Assembly (NCBI RefSeq): GCF_947496485.1
Contig: NZ_CANMCZ010000007.1
Span: 116,796-180,795 of the forward strand
Reading direction: 5' to 3'
DNA from: an uncultured Winogradskyella sp.
GTDB taxonomy: Bacteria > Bacteroidota > Bacteroidia > Flavobacteriales > Flavobacteriaceae
DNA length: 64,000 nucleotides
Position numbers and translations under genes: made by a program
In this document: one piece after another, positions 7,743-16,404 of the stretch
How the letters are laid out: every line of letters starts with the position of its first letter
Position numbering within the stretch: position 1 is the stretch's first letter
Notes under the pieces: model-generated
Told to the model about the DNA's origin: nothing
The model's input: the letters and a program-made list of their open reading frames with translations, nothing else
The model's database searches: none

Positions 7743-8360
7743 TTAAGATTTTAAAGAGGCTTCAAAAGGAACACGGTCTATAATACTTCTCCCTAAAGTA
7801 ATTTCGTCTGTATATTCTAATTCATTACCTGCTGCAACACCTCTAGCAATGGTCGAAGTAGCTACATCGTAATCTTGAATCTGTCTAAAAATATAGAAGT
7901 TAGTCGTGTCACCTTCCATCGTTGGACTCATCGCAAAAATTAATTCTTTTACTTTGCCCGTTTTTACTTTTTCCACTAAAGAATTAATGTTTAAATCCTG
8001 TGGTCCTATGCCATCCATTGGTGAAATTTTTCCACCCAAAACGTGATATAATCCTTTAAAAGAGCTTGTGTTTTCTACAGCCATCACGTCTCTAATATCC
8101 TCAACAACACAAATAAGTTCGTCATTACGATTAGGATTACTACAAATTTCACAAAGTGGTTTATCACTAATATTATGGCAAGATTTACAGAAATTAATGT
8201 CTGCCCTCACCTTTGATAATGCATCAGCTAATTGAAAGGTTTGATTTTCTGGTTGCCTCAATAAATGTAGCACCAAACGTAAAGCTGTACGCTTGCCTAT
8301 GCCAGGTAATTGCGACATTTCGTTAACCGCATTTTCTAAGAGTTTAGATGAAAATTCCAT
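7743..8360 (-). CDS. recR: Recombination protein RecR
   Basis: A 205-residue RecR of standard length. It has a helix-hairpin-helix segment at the N-terminus ([16 protein letters not shown]), a four-cysteine zinc finger ([16 protein letters not shown]), and a Toprim domain ([14 protein letters not shown], with [11 protein letters not shown]). RecR works with RecO and RecF to load RecA at single-strand gaps and at breaks. The glycosyltransferase gene follows after 4 bp, so its non-ATG start may depend on ribosomes finishing recR. Confidence 0.97.
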   Translation of the reverse strand: MEFSSKLLENAVNEMSQLPGIGKRTALRLVLHLLRQPENQTFQLADALSKVRADINFCKSCHNISDKPLCEICSNPNRNDELICVVEDIRDVMAVENTSSFKGLYHVLGGKISPMDGIGPQDLNINSLVEKVKTGKVKELIFAMSPTMEGDTTNFYIFRQIQDYDVATSTIARGVAAGNELEYTDEITLGRSIIDRVPFEASLKS

Positions 8361-8390
8361 AATTGCGAAGGTACTGAATTTTAGAAATAA

Positions 8391-8427
8391 AAAAGTCCGG
8401 TTATAATTGAGTTATAGTCGGACTTTT
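8391..8427 (-). terminator. Terminator of the BNR-repeat protein gene
   Basis: A perfect 9-bp stem (AAAAGTCCG 8391-8399, CGGACTTTT 8419-8427) with a 19-nt AT-rich loop, and a T run downstream on the minus strand. It separates the large secreted protein gene from recR. Confidence 0.75.
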
Positions 8428-8444
8428 AAACAAAATTTATGTTG

Positions 8445-10979
8445 CTATTTTAAAATCAACTTTTTAGTGATTTCCCCTTTAGAACTATTCAGCTTCACAT
8501 AATATACTCCAGAATTAAAGGACGTCATATCAATTTTAAAGCCATTTAATAAGCTTATCTTTTTATGATAAGACATCAATTTTCCTAGAGTATTGTACAC
8601 TCTGATACTAACATCTTCTGGATTACTCCATTTTATATTAATCTCGTTATTCGCAGGATTTGGAAATAAAGAAACTTCATTTAATTCAAAATCATTTGTG
8701 CTTAAAGTTGAGTCATAAGTATCAGAAGCCCATAAGCCTCTTCCATGTGTACCTGCATATATTTTGTTAGTTGCATAATTAATTTCCAGTTCATAAATAA
8801 TAACATTTGGTAGGTTATTATTAAAAGGTATCCACGAATCAACTATAGTATCGTCAGTATAGTATACCCCGTAATTCATTCCTAAGTAAAGTCCATTATC
8901 TGGATTATCATCCCAAACGAGTGATAGTGGAGTAAAGCCAAATGGTAAATCAAAACCATAAGGAATCCAAGTTACACCAGAATCAGTAGTGACGTAAACT
9001 TTGTTCCCAAAACTAGAAGTTACTGCGACTCTATCTGGGTCTGTTGGATGCACCGCAATAGATACAATGCTTCCTCCAGGATAATTTGTTGCTTCACTCC
9101 ATGTTGTACCACCATCTGTAGTTCTCCAAAAACGATCACTTAGTGATACATATATATAATCATTATTAGAAGGTGCAATTTTTAACGCGGAAATGTTAGA
9201 TGAAAAAAGATCGTCCGATAACGAAGTCCAACTAGCTCCACCATCTATTGACTTGTAGACTTCATCAAAAGCTATATAAACTGTATTAGAATCTATTGGA
9301 TCTTGTTCAAACGGTGTTGAAAAAAAATTCCAATTATTCTGTCCGCCTTTATCTTCTGGCGCAGTAACACCGATTATACTTTGGCCAGCGTCATCACTCT
9401 TAATAAAATTACCAAATTGAGTTGAGCCATATATTATATCAGCATCGTCCTTATCTACTAAAGATTCTCCTCCATCAGCTCCAAACCATTCATACCATAT
9501 TCCATCTGTTCTTAAAACAGAACTACCATTATCTTGTGAGCCACCAACAACAACGACAGGATTCGTTTGACTTACACCAATTCTGTAGAATTGTCTATTG
9601 CTTATACCATCCGTTAAATCCGAATAATAATTACTATTAATGGTAGTTGGATTAGCAGCTTTATATACTCCACCATCACTACCAACATATAACTCGCCAT
9701 TTACGTATCTTAAAATATCCACATCTGCATGACAATAACCAATATTTTGATTAGTAGCATTTCCAGGAATCCATTGCGATGTTATTGTAAATGTAGCACC
9801 TCCATTATTAGAGTACCATGTATTAATTCCTGCAATAAAAACGTCATTGGCATTAGAAGAACTCACAACAACATCCATATCTCTAGGTGCTTGTCCTAAA
9901 TCGTCACTTCCATCAGATGCATATCCAAAATAATTTTTAGTCTCTGTGTTTACTGCTGAAAAAGATAAACCACTATTTGTTGATCTATAAATTTGATTAA
10001 AAATACCACCCGAAGCTTCTAAAACATAGACATAAGATTGATTACTAGAATTTGTAGAACCTTCTGCCACTCCTATCATTTTTGGTCCAGAATCAAAAGG
10101 AGCTCCTACTTCAGCGAATGAATTTCCACCATCAGTAGATCTAAAAACCGAAGTACCAGAAGCATAGACAACACTTGGGTCACCTGGTTTAAATTCTACA
10201 TCATATCCATTCGTAGCATTTGGATGAATAATGGACCAAGTAAAACCACTATTAGTGGATTTATATATTCCACCACCTTGTGCACTGCAATATAATTTAG
10301 AAGTACTAGTTGGGTCTACTATTATTTTGTTTACTACACCATTTCCTATATCGCCTAAAACATTCCATGTTGCTCCAGAGTTTAATGACCTAAAAATAAC
10401 ACCGAAGTTAGTTCCCCAATAATAAATTGAGGGCTGAGTTGGGTGAATTGTTAAAGATCCAACAACTAAGTTAGATAGATTATCTGTTAGTACTGTCCAA
10501 TTAGATCCTCCATCGGTAGTTCTCCATACACCACCAGTAGGGCTACCAACTATCATATGATTAGGATCGGATGGTTGCACATCCAAAGCGGAAATTCTAC
10601 CAACTCCGGGATTATAACCATTTGGTGCAGCTGTCCAAGATGTTGGTCCTAAATCTTCCCATGTGCCTACAGTAGTCCTAGCAAAAGAATTTGAGTTTTC
10701 ATTTTGGTATGTATTATACTCTTCTAAAACATTTAGATAATAATCAGGAGATTTTAACATACCGTTTTCATCCATCATAAGTAACGCTGTTGCTTCCCAA
10801 CGTTTATAAGGTTTATAACCTTTTCCTCTTTCTCTACCAACTTCATTAAAATAAGCTTCTGCTTCTGCTTGAATTTCTTGTACTGAATATGTACCCTTTG
10901 CAATCATTTGCATGTATTCTTGAGACCAAGAATTCGTCAAAAAAGCAAATATCACTAACAATAGATAGATCTTTTTCAT
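8445..10979 (-). CDS. T9SS-secreted BNR/sortilin-like repeat protein
   Basis: An 844-residue exported protein. It has a signal peptide (MKKIYLLLVIFAFLTNSWSQ), about eight BNR/Asp-box repeats (for example RTTDGGSNWTVL, KSTNSGFTWS, RSTDGGNSF, KSIDGGASW, RTTDGGTTW, VTTDSGVTW) that should form one or two beta-propellers, and a type A T9SS sorting domain. The last begins at SLFPNPANNEINIKW and ends YYVKLNSSKGEITKKLILK. Proteins of this sort are carried across the outer membrane by the type IX system and often attached to the surface. The propeller resembles VPS10/sortilin and glycosidase-like families, but no catalytic residues can be assigned. It sits alone between recR and the symporter, with its own terminator. 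Confidence 0.9.
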   Translation of the reverse strand: MKKIYLLLVIFAFLTNSWSQEYMQMIAKGTYSVQEIQAEAEAYFNEVGRERGKGYKPYKRWEATALLMMDENGMLKSPDYYLNVLEEYNTYQNENSNSFARTTVGTWEDLGPTSWTAAPNGYNPGVGRISALDVQPSDPNHMIVGSPTGGVWRTTDGGSNWTVLTDNLSNLVVGSLTIHPTQPSIYYWGTNFGVIFRSLNSGATWNVLGDIGNGVVNKIIVDPTSTSKLYCSAQGGGIYKSTNSGFTWSIIHPNATNGYDVEFKPGDPSVVYASGTSVFRSTDGGNSFAEVGAPFDSGPKMIGVAEGSTNSSNQSYVYVLEASGGIFNQIYRSTNSGLSFSAVNTETKNYFGYASDGSDDLGQAPRDMDVVVSSSNANDVFIAGINTWYSNNGGATFTITSQWIPGNATNQNIGYCHADVDILRYVNGELYVGSDGGVYKAANPTTINSNYYSDLTDGISNRQFYRIGVSQTNPVVVVGGSQDNGSSVLRTDGIWYEWFGADGGESLVDKDDADIIYGSTQFGNFIKSDDAGQSIIGVTAPEDKGGQNNWNFFSTPFEQDPIDSNTVYIAFDEVYKSIDGGASWTSLSDDLFSSNISALKIAPSNNDYIYVSLSDRFWRTTDGGTTWSEATNYPGGSIVSIAVHPTDPDRVAVTSSFGNKVYVTTDSGVTWIPYGFDLPFGFTPLSLVWDDNPDNGLYLGMNYGVYYTDDTIVDSWIPFNNNLPNVIIYELEINYATNKIYAGTHGRGLWASDTYDSTLSTNDFELNEVSLFPNPANNEINIKWSNPEDVSIRVYNTLGKLMSYHKKISLLNGFKIDMTSFNSGVYYVKLNSSKGEITKKLILK

Positions 10980-11057
10980 AATTCTTTAATTTTAAATAGC
11001 TATTTTTCTCAAAAGTACTACTTTTCGTAAAATTTATTTTAAGAAAGCTTCTTATTT

Positions 11058-12524
11058 ATGACACCAACATCTATACTGATTTTAATATCTAGCTATTTTG
11101 GCTTATTGGTTTTAATCTCCTATTTTACTGGGAAGGACGATAGTAATGACGTATTCTTTAAGGCGAAAAGACAGTCACCCTGGTATATCGTAGCATTTGG
11201 TATGATTGGCGCATCACTTTCGGGTGTTACCTTTATATCTGTTCCGGGAATGATTGGAGGCGAACAATTTGCTTACATGCAAGGTGTTTTAGGATTCTTT
11301 GTTGGCTATCTATTTATCTTATCTGTTTTAATTCCAATATATTATAAATTAAATGTTACTTCTATATATCAGTACCTAGAACAACGTTTTGGGTATGTCA
11401 GTTACAAAACAGGAGCCTTTTTCTTTTTGTTATCTAGAGTCACTGGAGCCTCTTTTAGACTATTTTTAGTAGCTCTTGCAATGCAGTATATTGTTTTTGA
11501 TCAAATCGGAGTTCCGTTTTGGTTAACCGTTGTCATTTCTATTTTACTAATATGGTTATATACAAATCGAGGTGGAATTAAGACTATTGTATGGACAGAT
11601 ACTTTGCAGACATTAGCTATGCTAACGTCTGTTGGTGTTGCCATTTACTTAATAAATGTAAAATTAGAATGGTCTTATTTTGAGTTTTTAAGCTCTTCAG
11701 AATTTAAAGCTAAAGGACAAATTTTCTTTTTTGATGACCCGAATGCTAAGACTTATTTCTGGAAATATTTTATAGGCGGTATTTTCATAGCTATTGCTAT
11801 GACTGGTTTAGATCAGGATATGATGCAAAAAAATCTAACTTGCAAAAATCAAAAAGAAGCAAAGAAAAATATCTTTAGCATGGCAACATTACTCATTTTT
11901 GTCAACTTTGTGTTTCTATCATTAGGTGCTTTATTATTTATCTACGCAGAAAAATTTAACGTTAATATTCCTGTTTTAGATGGAAAAACAAGAACAGATT
12001 TATTATTTCCTGAAATAGCTATGAATCAAAGACTAGGCTCTGCATTAGCTATTACTTTTATTATTGGATTAATTGCAGCTGCTTATTCTAGTGCAGATAG
12101 TGCTCTTACGTCTTTAACAACATCATTTAGTGTAGATTTCTTAAATATTGAAAACCGTCCAGAAGAGCAACAAAAGTCATTGCGAAAAAAGGTACATATA
12201 GCTGTTTCTGTTTTATTGATACTAGTTGTTATTCTCTTCAATATGCTTGAAGGTAACGTTGTCAGCAATCTCTTTAAATTTGCAACCTTCACCTATGGTC
12301 CATTACTTGGATTATTCGCATTTGGAATTTTAACTAAGTACCAAATAAAAGATAAATATGCGTGGATTGTGGCTTTACTTTCAATCGTCGTAAGTTTTCT
12401 AATTACTTCTTTACCAGAATCGATAATTGGAGCCTATATATTCCATTGGGAAATTCTTCCTCTTAATGGTTTACTAACCTTTTTGGGCTTACTATTAATT
12501 AGAAAAAAGCATCCATCTAATTGA
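11058..12524 (+). CDS. Sodium:solute symporter (SSS family)
   Basis: A 488-residue polytopic inner-membrane protein with about 13 hydrophobic segments. SSS features include GVTFISVPG, SRVTGASFRLFLV, the GGIKTIVWTDTLQ loop, ITGLDQDMMQKNLTCKN-like sequence, and AAAYSSADSALTSLTTSF near residue 345, where the Ser residues bind sodium in this family. It imports a small solute coupled to sodium. The substrate is unknown; relatives include sialic acid and myo-inositol carriers. Transcribed divergently from the BNR protein gene across 78 bp. Confidence 0.93.
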   Translation: MTPTSILILISSYFGLLVLISYFTGKDDSNDVFFKAKRQSPWYIVAFGMIGASLSGVTFISVPGMIGGEQFAYMQGVLGFFVGYLFILSVLIPIYYKLNVTSIYQYLEQRFGYVSYKTGAFFFLLSRVTGASFRLFLVALAMQYIVFDQIGVPFWLTVVISILLIWLYTNRGGIKTIVWTDTLQTLAMLTSVGVAIYLINVKLEWSYFEFLSSSEFKAKGQIFFFDDPNAKTYFWKYFIGGIFIAIAMTGLDQDMMQKNLTCKNQKEAKKNIFSMATLLIFVNFVFLSLGALLFIYAEKFNVNIPVLDGKTRTDLLFPEIAMNQRLGSALAITFIIGLIAAAYSSADSALTSLTTSFSVDFLNIENRPEEQQKSLRKKVHIAVSVLLILVVILFNMLEGNVVSNLFKFATFTYGPLLGLFAFGILTKYQIKDKYAWIVALLSIVVSFLITSLPESIIGAYIFHWEILPLNGLLTFLGLLLIRKKHPSN

Positions 12525-12669
12525 TATTAAATAGTTTATAAACTCACCTTGACACTAAATTAATTTAGGTTTCAATTTCTCTTTGTTCCAAAAATTATTA
12601 ATAAACTACATACGTTAAAGGTTTGTTAAAAAATCGTTATTTTTGTTTGGTTGACTAACCATCGCACAA

Positions 12670-15600
12670 ATGAAAAACATATCCCTTACTCTGGTTGCAA
12701 TATTTCTATTGCTAGCCTGTTCTGACGATGCAGAAAATGTAACCGACACTCCTAATTATGTTCTAAATAAATTATCAGAAGAAGTTACAGGTGTTGATTT
12801 TTCAAATATAGTTTCTGAAGATGCTGAGCATAGCATTATCAATTACATTTACTATTACAATGGTGGTGGAGTTGCCTCAGGGGATGTTAATAATGACGGT
12901 CTCACAGATTTGTATTTCGTATCTAACATGGGAGACAACAAATTATATCTAAATAAAGGCAATTTAAAATTTGAAGATATTTCTAAGACAGCTAATATCT
13001 CTGGTAACTCAAGCTGGAACACAGGAGTTACAATGGTAGATATTAATAATGATGGGTTATTAGACATCTATGTGTGTGCAGTTTCTGGTCTTTTAGATTT
13101 TGAAGGTCACAATGAACTTTTTATCAATAATGGAGATGGAACATTTACAGAAAAGTCAAAAGACTATGGTCTAGATTTTAAAGGATATTCTACTCAAGCC
13201 TATTTTTTCGATTACGATAAAGATGACGATTTAGATGTATATATCGTAAATCATGCAGTACATACCACACTATCACATGGAAAAGCCGAATTACGACATA
13301 AAAGAGCTCCATTAGTTGGTGATGTTTTACTAAATAATAACAATGGGAAGTTTACTGATGTCAGTGAAAAGGCGAATATTTTTGGTGGTGTTAATGGTTA
13401 TGGATTAAGTGCTTCCATTGCAGATTATAATAATGATGGTTGGGATGATATCTATGTTTGCAACGATTTTCACGAGGACGATTATTACTATCTCAATAAC
13501 CAAGACGGCACATTTACCGAAAGTCTTGCAGATGCTTTTACAACCATAAGCAGATTTTCGATGGGAAGTGATGCTGCAGATATTAATGGTGATGGCTATC
13601 AGGATATTATGACTTTAGATATGTTACCAAAAAGTGAGCGTATTTTAAAGGAGACCGAAGGAGATGATGCTATGTTTAATATGCAAGTTCAACTAAAGGA
13701 ACTAGGTTATAAAGATCAATATTCTCGAAACATGCTTCAAATCAATAATTCTGGAAACTACTTTCAAGAAACAGCACTATTAAACAAAGTTGCAGATACA
13801 GATTGGAGCTGGGCACCATTGTTCGCAGATTTTAATAACGATGGTCATCAAGATTTATTTATCTCAAACGGAATTTTAAGACGACCAAATGGATTAGACT
13901 TCAAAAAATATGTCTCGAGTGCATTTAAAGGACGCTCAGAAAAAGATGGATTAGAATGGTTATTTAATTCTATTGGAGAAATGACTAGTGGTAAAGTAAC
14001 CAATGAAATTTTTGAAGGCAATTCTAAATTGTTTAAAAATAAAACTGGAGATTGGATAGAGAATGTTCCAAATCTCTCTAATGGAGCTATTTATGTCGAT
14101 CTCGACTTAGATGGTGATTTAGATTTAGTAACCAATAATTTTGGTGAAACGGCCGGTATTTATAAAAACACTACTGATAGCACAAAAAATTATGTTGCTT
14201 TAGATTTTAAATATAAAGGAGGAAATAAAGAAGGAATTGGCATTAAAGCTATTGTTTACAATAACGGAAAACCTCAATTAAAGCAATTATTTAAGTCTAG
14301 AGGATTTATTTCGTCTATAGAAAGCAAACTATATTTTGGAATTGATGATGCAACATCAATTGATTCCATTCAGATTATTTGGCCAAATAATGAATTTCAA
14401 ACTCTCAAAAACCCTAAGGTAAATGATGTTTTAAATGTTAGTTATTCAGAAGGAAATGAGACTTACAGTTACGAAGACTCTAGTCGTACTAATTCAACTT
14501 TCACTAAAGAAAATCTATTTGAGTTCAATCATGGAGAAGATAATTATAATGATTTTAAAGAAGAGAAATTAATCCCATATAAAATTTCAACTTTAGGACC
14601 AGCTGTAGCAAAAGCAGATATAGATGGTAATGGTTTCGAAGATGTTTTCATTGGAAATGCTTCAGGAAAGAAAGCACATATATTTATGAATAGTGGAACT
14701 AGTTTTTCAAAAATGAAAATTCCAGAAATTGAAAACGATGCTATTTTTGAAGATAATGATGCCGCATTTTTTGACGCAGATAATGATGGTGATTTAGACT
14801 TATATGTTGCTTCTGGTATTAATGAAGGTAAAATCGAAAAATTCCAACAAGATCGTTTATATATTAACGAAAATGGAAAATTTAATCGATCTAAAAAACA
14901 GATTCCCTTAAACTATTTAGTTACCACAGCAGTTGATGCTTACGACTATGATAATGACGGAGATATTGATTTGTTTATTGGAAATGTAGCAGATGCAAAA
15001 GATTCTGGAAAACCTGTGAACTCTTATATTTTAGAAAATGATGGGAAAGGTACTTTTTCAAAGGCTCAAAATTTTGAGTTAACTTCTAAAGTGACATCTG
15101 CTAAATGGGAAGATATAAATGGTGACGACATAAAGGATCTATTAGTTGCAACAGAATGGGATGCTCCAAAAATTTATATAAACAAAAAAGGTATCTTAGA
15201 ATTAATGGATTTGCCAGGAGATATGAATGGACTCTGGCAAACTATTTCAACATTTGATATTGATAAGGATGGCGATAAAGATATTTTACTAGGAAATTGG
15301 GGATTAAATACTAAGTTCAACCTCAACTTTGATGGTCCTTTAGTAAAGTATTATTCAGATTTTGATAAGAACGGTAAAAATGAAACACTTATAGCTTATA
15401 ATAAAGAAGGAAAATATTATCCGTTAAACTCTAAAGACGAGATGGCAGGACAGATGAATGTGATTAATAAAATCTATGTCGATCATAAAAGTTATGCTGG
15501 TAAAACCATTGAAGAAATTATAAGAAAAGGGTCCATTAATCTAGCTGAGAAATTTAAAGTTCACACCTTAGCTTCAGGTTATATAAAAAACGATAATGGT

Positions 15601-15921
15601 AATTTTACTGAATTTATAGCACTTCCTGAAGCGTTTCAAATGGCACCAATTAATACATTTTCTCAAATAGAAATTAATGGCGATTCGTCACTACTTGTGG
15701 GCGGGAATTCATATAAAGTTAATACATATCATGGGTCTTACACATCTTTAAAAGGACTTATGGTTAAAGACGAATCTGATTATCAACCTGTTTCAGATTT
15801 TGGAATTGAGCCATTTAATACACAAATAAAACAAATTGAAACCATTAAAATGAAGGATAAAAACCTTGTTCTTATCCTAAGTAATGATAACGAATTAAAA
15901 CTTTATTCTTACAAAGAATAA
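12670..15921 (+). CDS. VCBS/FG-GAP repeat lipoprotein with ASPIC/UnbV domain
   Basis: A 1083-residue surface or periplasmic lipoprotein. The signal peptide ends in the lipobox LLLACSDD (Cys near residue 17). Many FG-GAP/VCBS repeats (SGDVNNDGLTDLYF, DINNDGLLDIYV, ADYNNDGWDDIYV, ADFNNDGHQDLF and others) carry Ca-binding D-x-[DN]-x-D-G motifs and fold as beta-propellers. A central ASPIC/UnbV domain (about 520-600) contains GIGIKAIV, SRGFISSIESKLYFGI and IIWPNNEFQTL. Such proteins are common in Bacteroidota beside TonB-dependent receptors and are often misnamed RNA-binding; the ligand is unknown. The next plus-strand gene is a TonB receptor, but a minus-strand gene lies between, so a functional link is only suggested. 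Confidence 0.9.
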   Translation: MKNISLTLVAIFLLLACSDDAENVTDTPNYVLNKLSEEVTGVDFSNIVSEDAEHSIINYIYYYNGGGVASGDVNNDGLTDLYFVSNMGDNKLYLNKGNLKFEDISKTANISGNSSWNTGVTMVDINNDGLLDIYVCAVSGLLDFEGHNELFINNGDGTFTEKSKDYGLDFKGYSTQAYFFDYDKDDDLDVYIVNHAVHTTLSHGKAELRHKRAPLVGDVLLNNNNGKFTDVSEKANIFGGVNGYGLSASIADYNNDGWDDIYVCNDFHEDDYYYLNNQDGTFTESLADAFTTISRFSMGSDAADINGDGYQDIMTLDMLPKSERILKETEGDDAMFNMQVQLKELGYKDQYSRNMLQINNSGNYFQETALLNKVADTDWSWAPLFADFNNDGHQDLFISNGILRRPNGLDFKKYVSSAFKGRSEKDGLEWLFNSIGEMTSGKVTNEIFEGNSKLFKNKTGDWIENVPNLSNGAIYVDLDLDGDLDLVTNNFGETAGIYKNTTDSTKNYVALDFKYKGGNKEGIGIKAIVYNNGKPQLKQLFKSRGFISSIESKLYFGIDDATSIDSIQIIWPNNEFQTLKNPKVNDVLNVSYSEGNETYSYEDSSRTNSTFTKENLFEFNHGEDNYNDFKEEKLIPYKISTLGPAVAKADIDGNGFEDVFIGNASGKKAHIFMNSGTSFSKMKIPEIENDAIFEDNDAAFFDADNDGDLDLYVASGINEGKIEKFQQDRLYINENGKFNRSKKQIPLNYLVTTAVDAYDYDNDGDIDLFIGNVADAKDSGKPVNSYILENDGKGTFSKAQNFELTSKVTSAKWEDINGDDIKDLLVATEWDAPKIYINKKGILELMDLPGDMNGLWQTISTFDIDKDGDKDILLGNWGLNTKFNLNFDGPLVKYYSDFDKNGKNETLIAYNKEGKYYPLNSKDEMAGQMNVINKIYVDHKSYAGKTIEEIIRKGSINLAEKFKVHTLASGYIKNDNGNFTEFIALPEAFQMAPINTFSQIEINGDSSLLVGGNSYKVNTYHGSYTSLKGLMVKDESDYQPVSDFGIEPFNTQIKQIETIKMKDKNLVLILSNDNELKLYSYKE

Positions 15922-15941
15922 TTTCTAAATTTTTTACATCT

Positions 15942-16304
15942 TCAATATTGTCCTGTTGCCAGAAGAACTAAAGTACAAGCCACTTCATATTCAATATTCT
16001 TTTCATTTAGTAGCTTATAAAAATCTGGGTTTTCAGTGCCTGGATTAAAGATAACCCGATGTGGATTTAAGCCAATAATGTAATTGTAATAAGCTTCTTG
16101 TCGCTTAGGGTTAAGATATAAAGTTACTGTATGGATCGTTTCATATTGTAATAACTCCTTATCAATACTGACGTCAGCAACTTCACCTTCTATAACACCA
16201 AAAGCTTTGACCTCGTGGTTATAATTTCTTAATTTATTTATAGCAATATTAGAATAACGCTCTGTTTTAAGTGATGCGCCTAGCACCAATGTTTTTTTAC
16301 TCAT
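15942..16304 (-). CDS. CoA-binding domain protein (YccU-like)
   Basis: A 120-residue single Rossmann-fold CoA-binding domain. It begins with MSKKTLVLGASLKTERYSN, has GVIEGEVADVSI in the middle and PHRVIFNPGTENPDFY near the end. It resembles stand-alone YccU-type proteins that bind CoA or acyl-CoA, and unlike the NDP-forming acyl-CoA synthetases it lacks the ATP-grasp partner domain. Precise function unknown. It is antisense to its neighbours on both sides. The gene is often near recR and the symporter in Flavobacteriaceae, so this is probably core chromosome. Confidence 0.88.
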   Translation of the reverse strand: MSKKTLVLGASLKTERYSNIAINKLRNYNHEVKAFGVIEGEVADVSIDKELLQYETIHTVTLYLNPKRQEAYYNYIIGLNPHRVIFNPGTENPDFYKLLNEKNIEYEVACTLVLLATGQY

Positions 16305-16336
16305 ATGTTAAAAAGATGTTAAGTAATGTTAAATAA

Positions 16337-16362
16337 GGTAACATAGTGTAAAAGTAGTCGTC
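16337..16362 (+). promoter_or_regulatory. Possible ECF-type promoter upstream of the TonB receptor
   Basis: GGTAAC (16337-16342) is followed after 16 nt by CGTC (16359-16362). This resembles the TGTAACC-N16-CGTC promoters seen at 46.1-46.2 kb, but the distance from GTAAC to CGTC is one base shorter and the first and last bases of the -35 box differ. It lies 43 bp before the receptor start. This is only a suggestive match. Confidence 0.25.
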
Positions 16363-16404
16363 TATCCATTAACGAACTATCAATCAATCAAAAAAAATCA
16401 ATCA

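Noticed and set aside
8445..10979. Sialidase or glycoside hydrolase assignment of the BNR-repeat protein
   Set aside because: Asp-box repeats alone are structural. The arginine triad and other catalytic residues of sialidases could not be identified, and a sortilin-like propeller fits better.
12670..15921. RNA-binding function for the VCBS/ASPIC protein
   Set aside because: The label is a common misannotation. The protein is a lipoprotein with calcium-binding propeller repeats and no RNA-binding domain.
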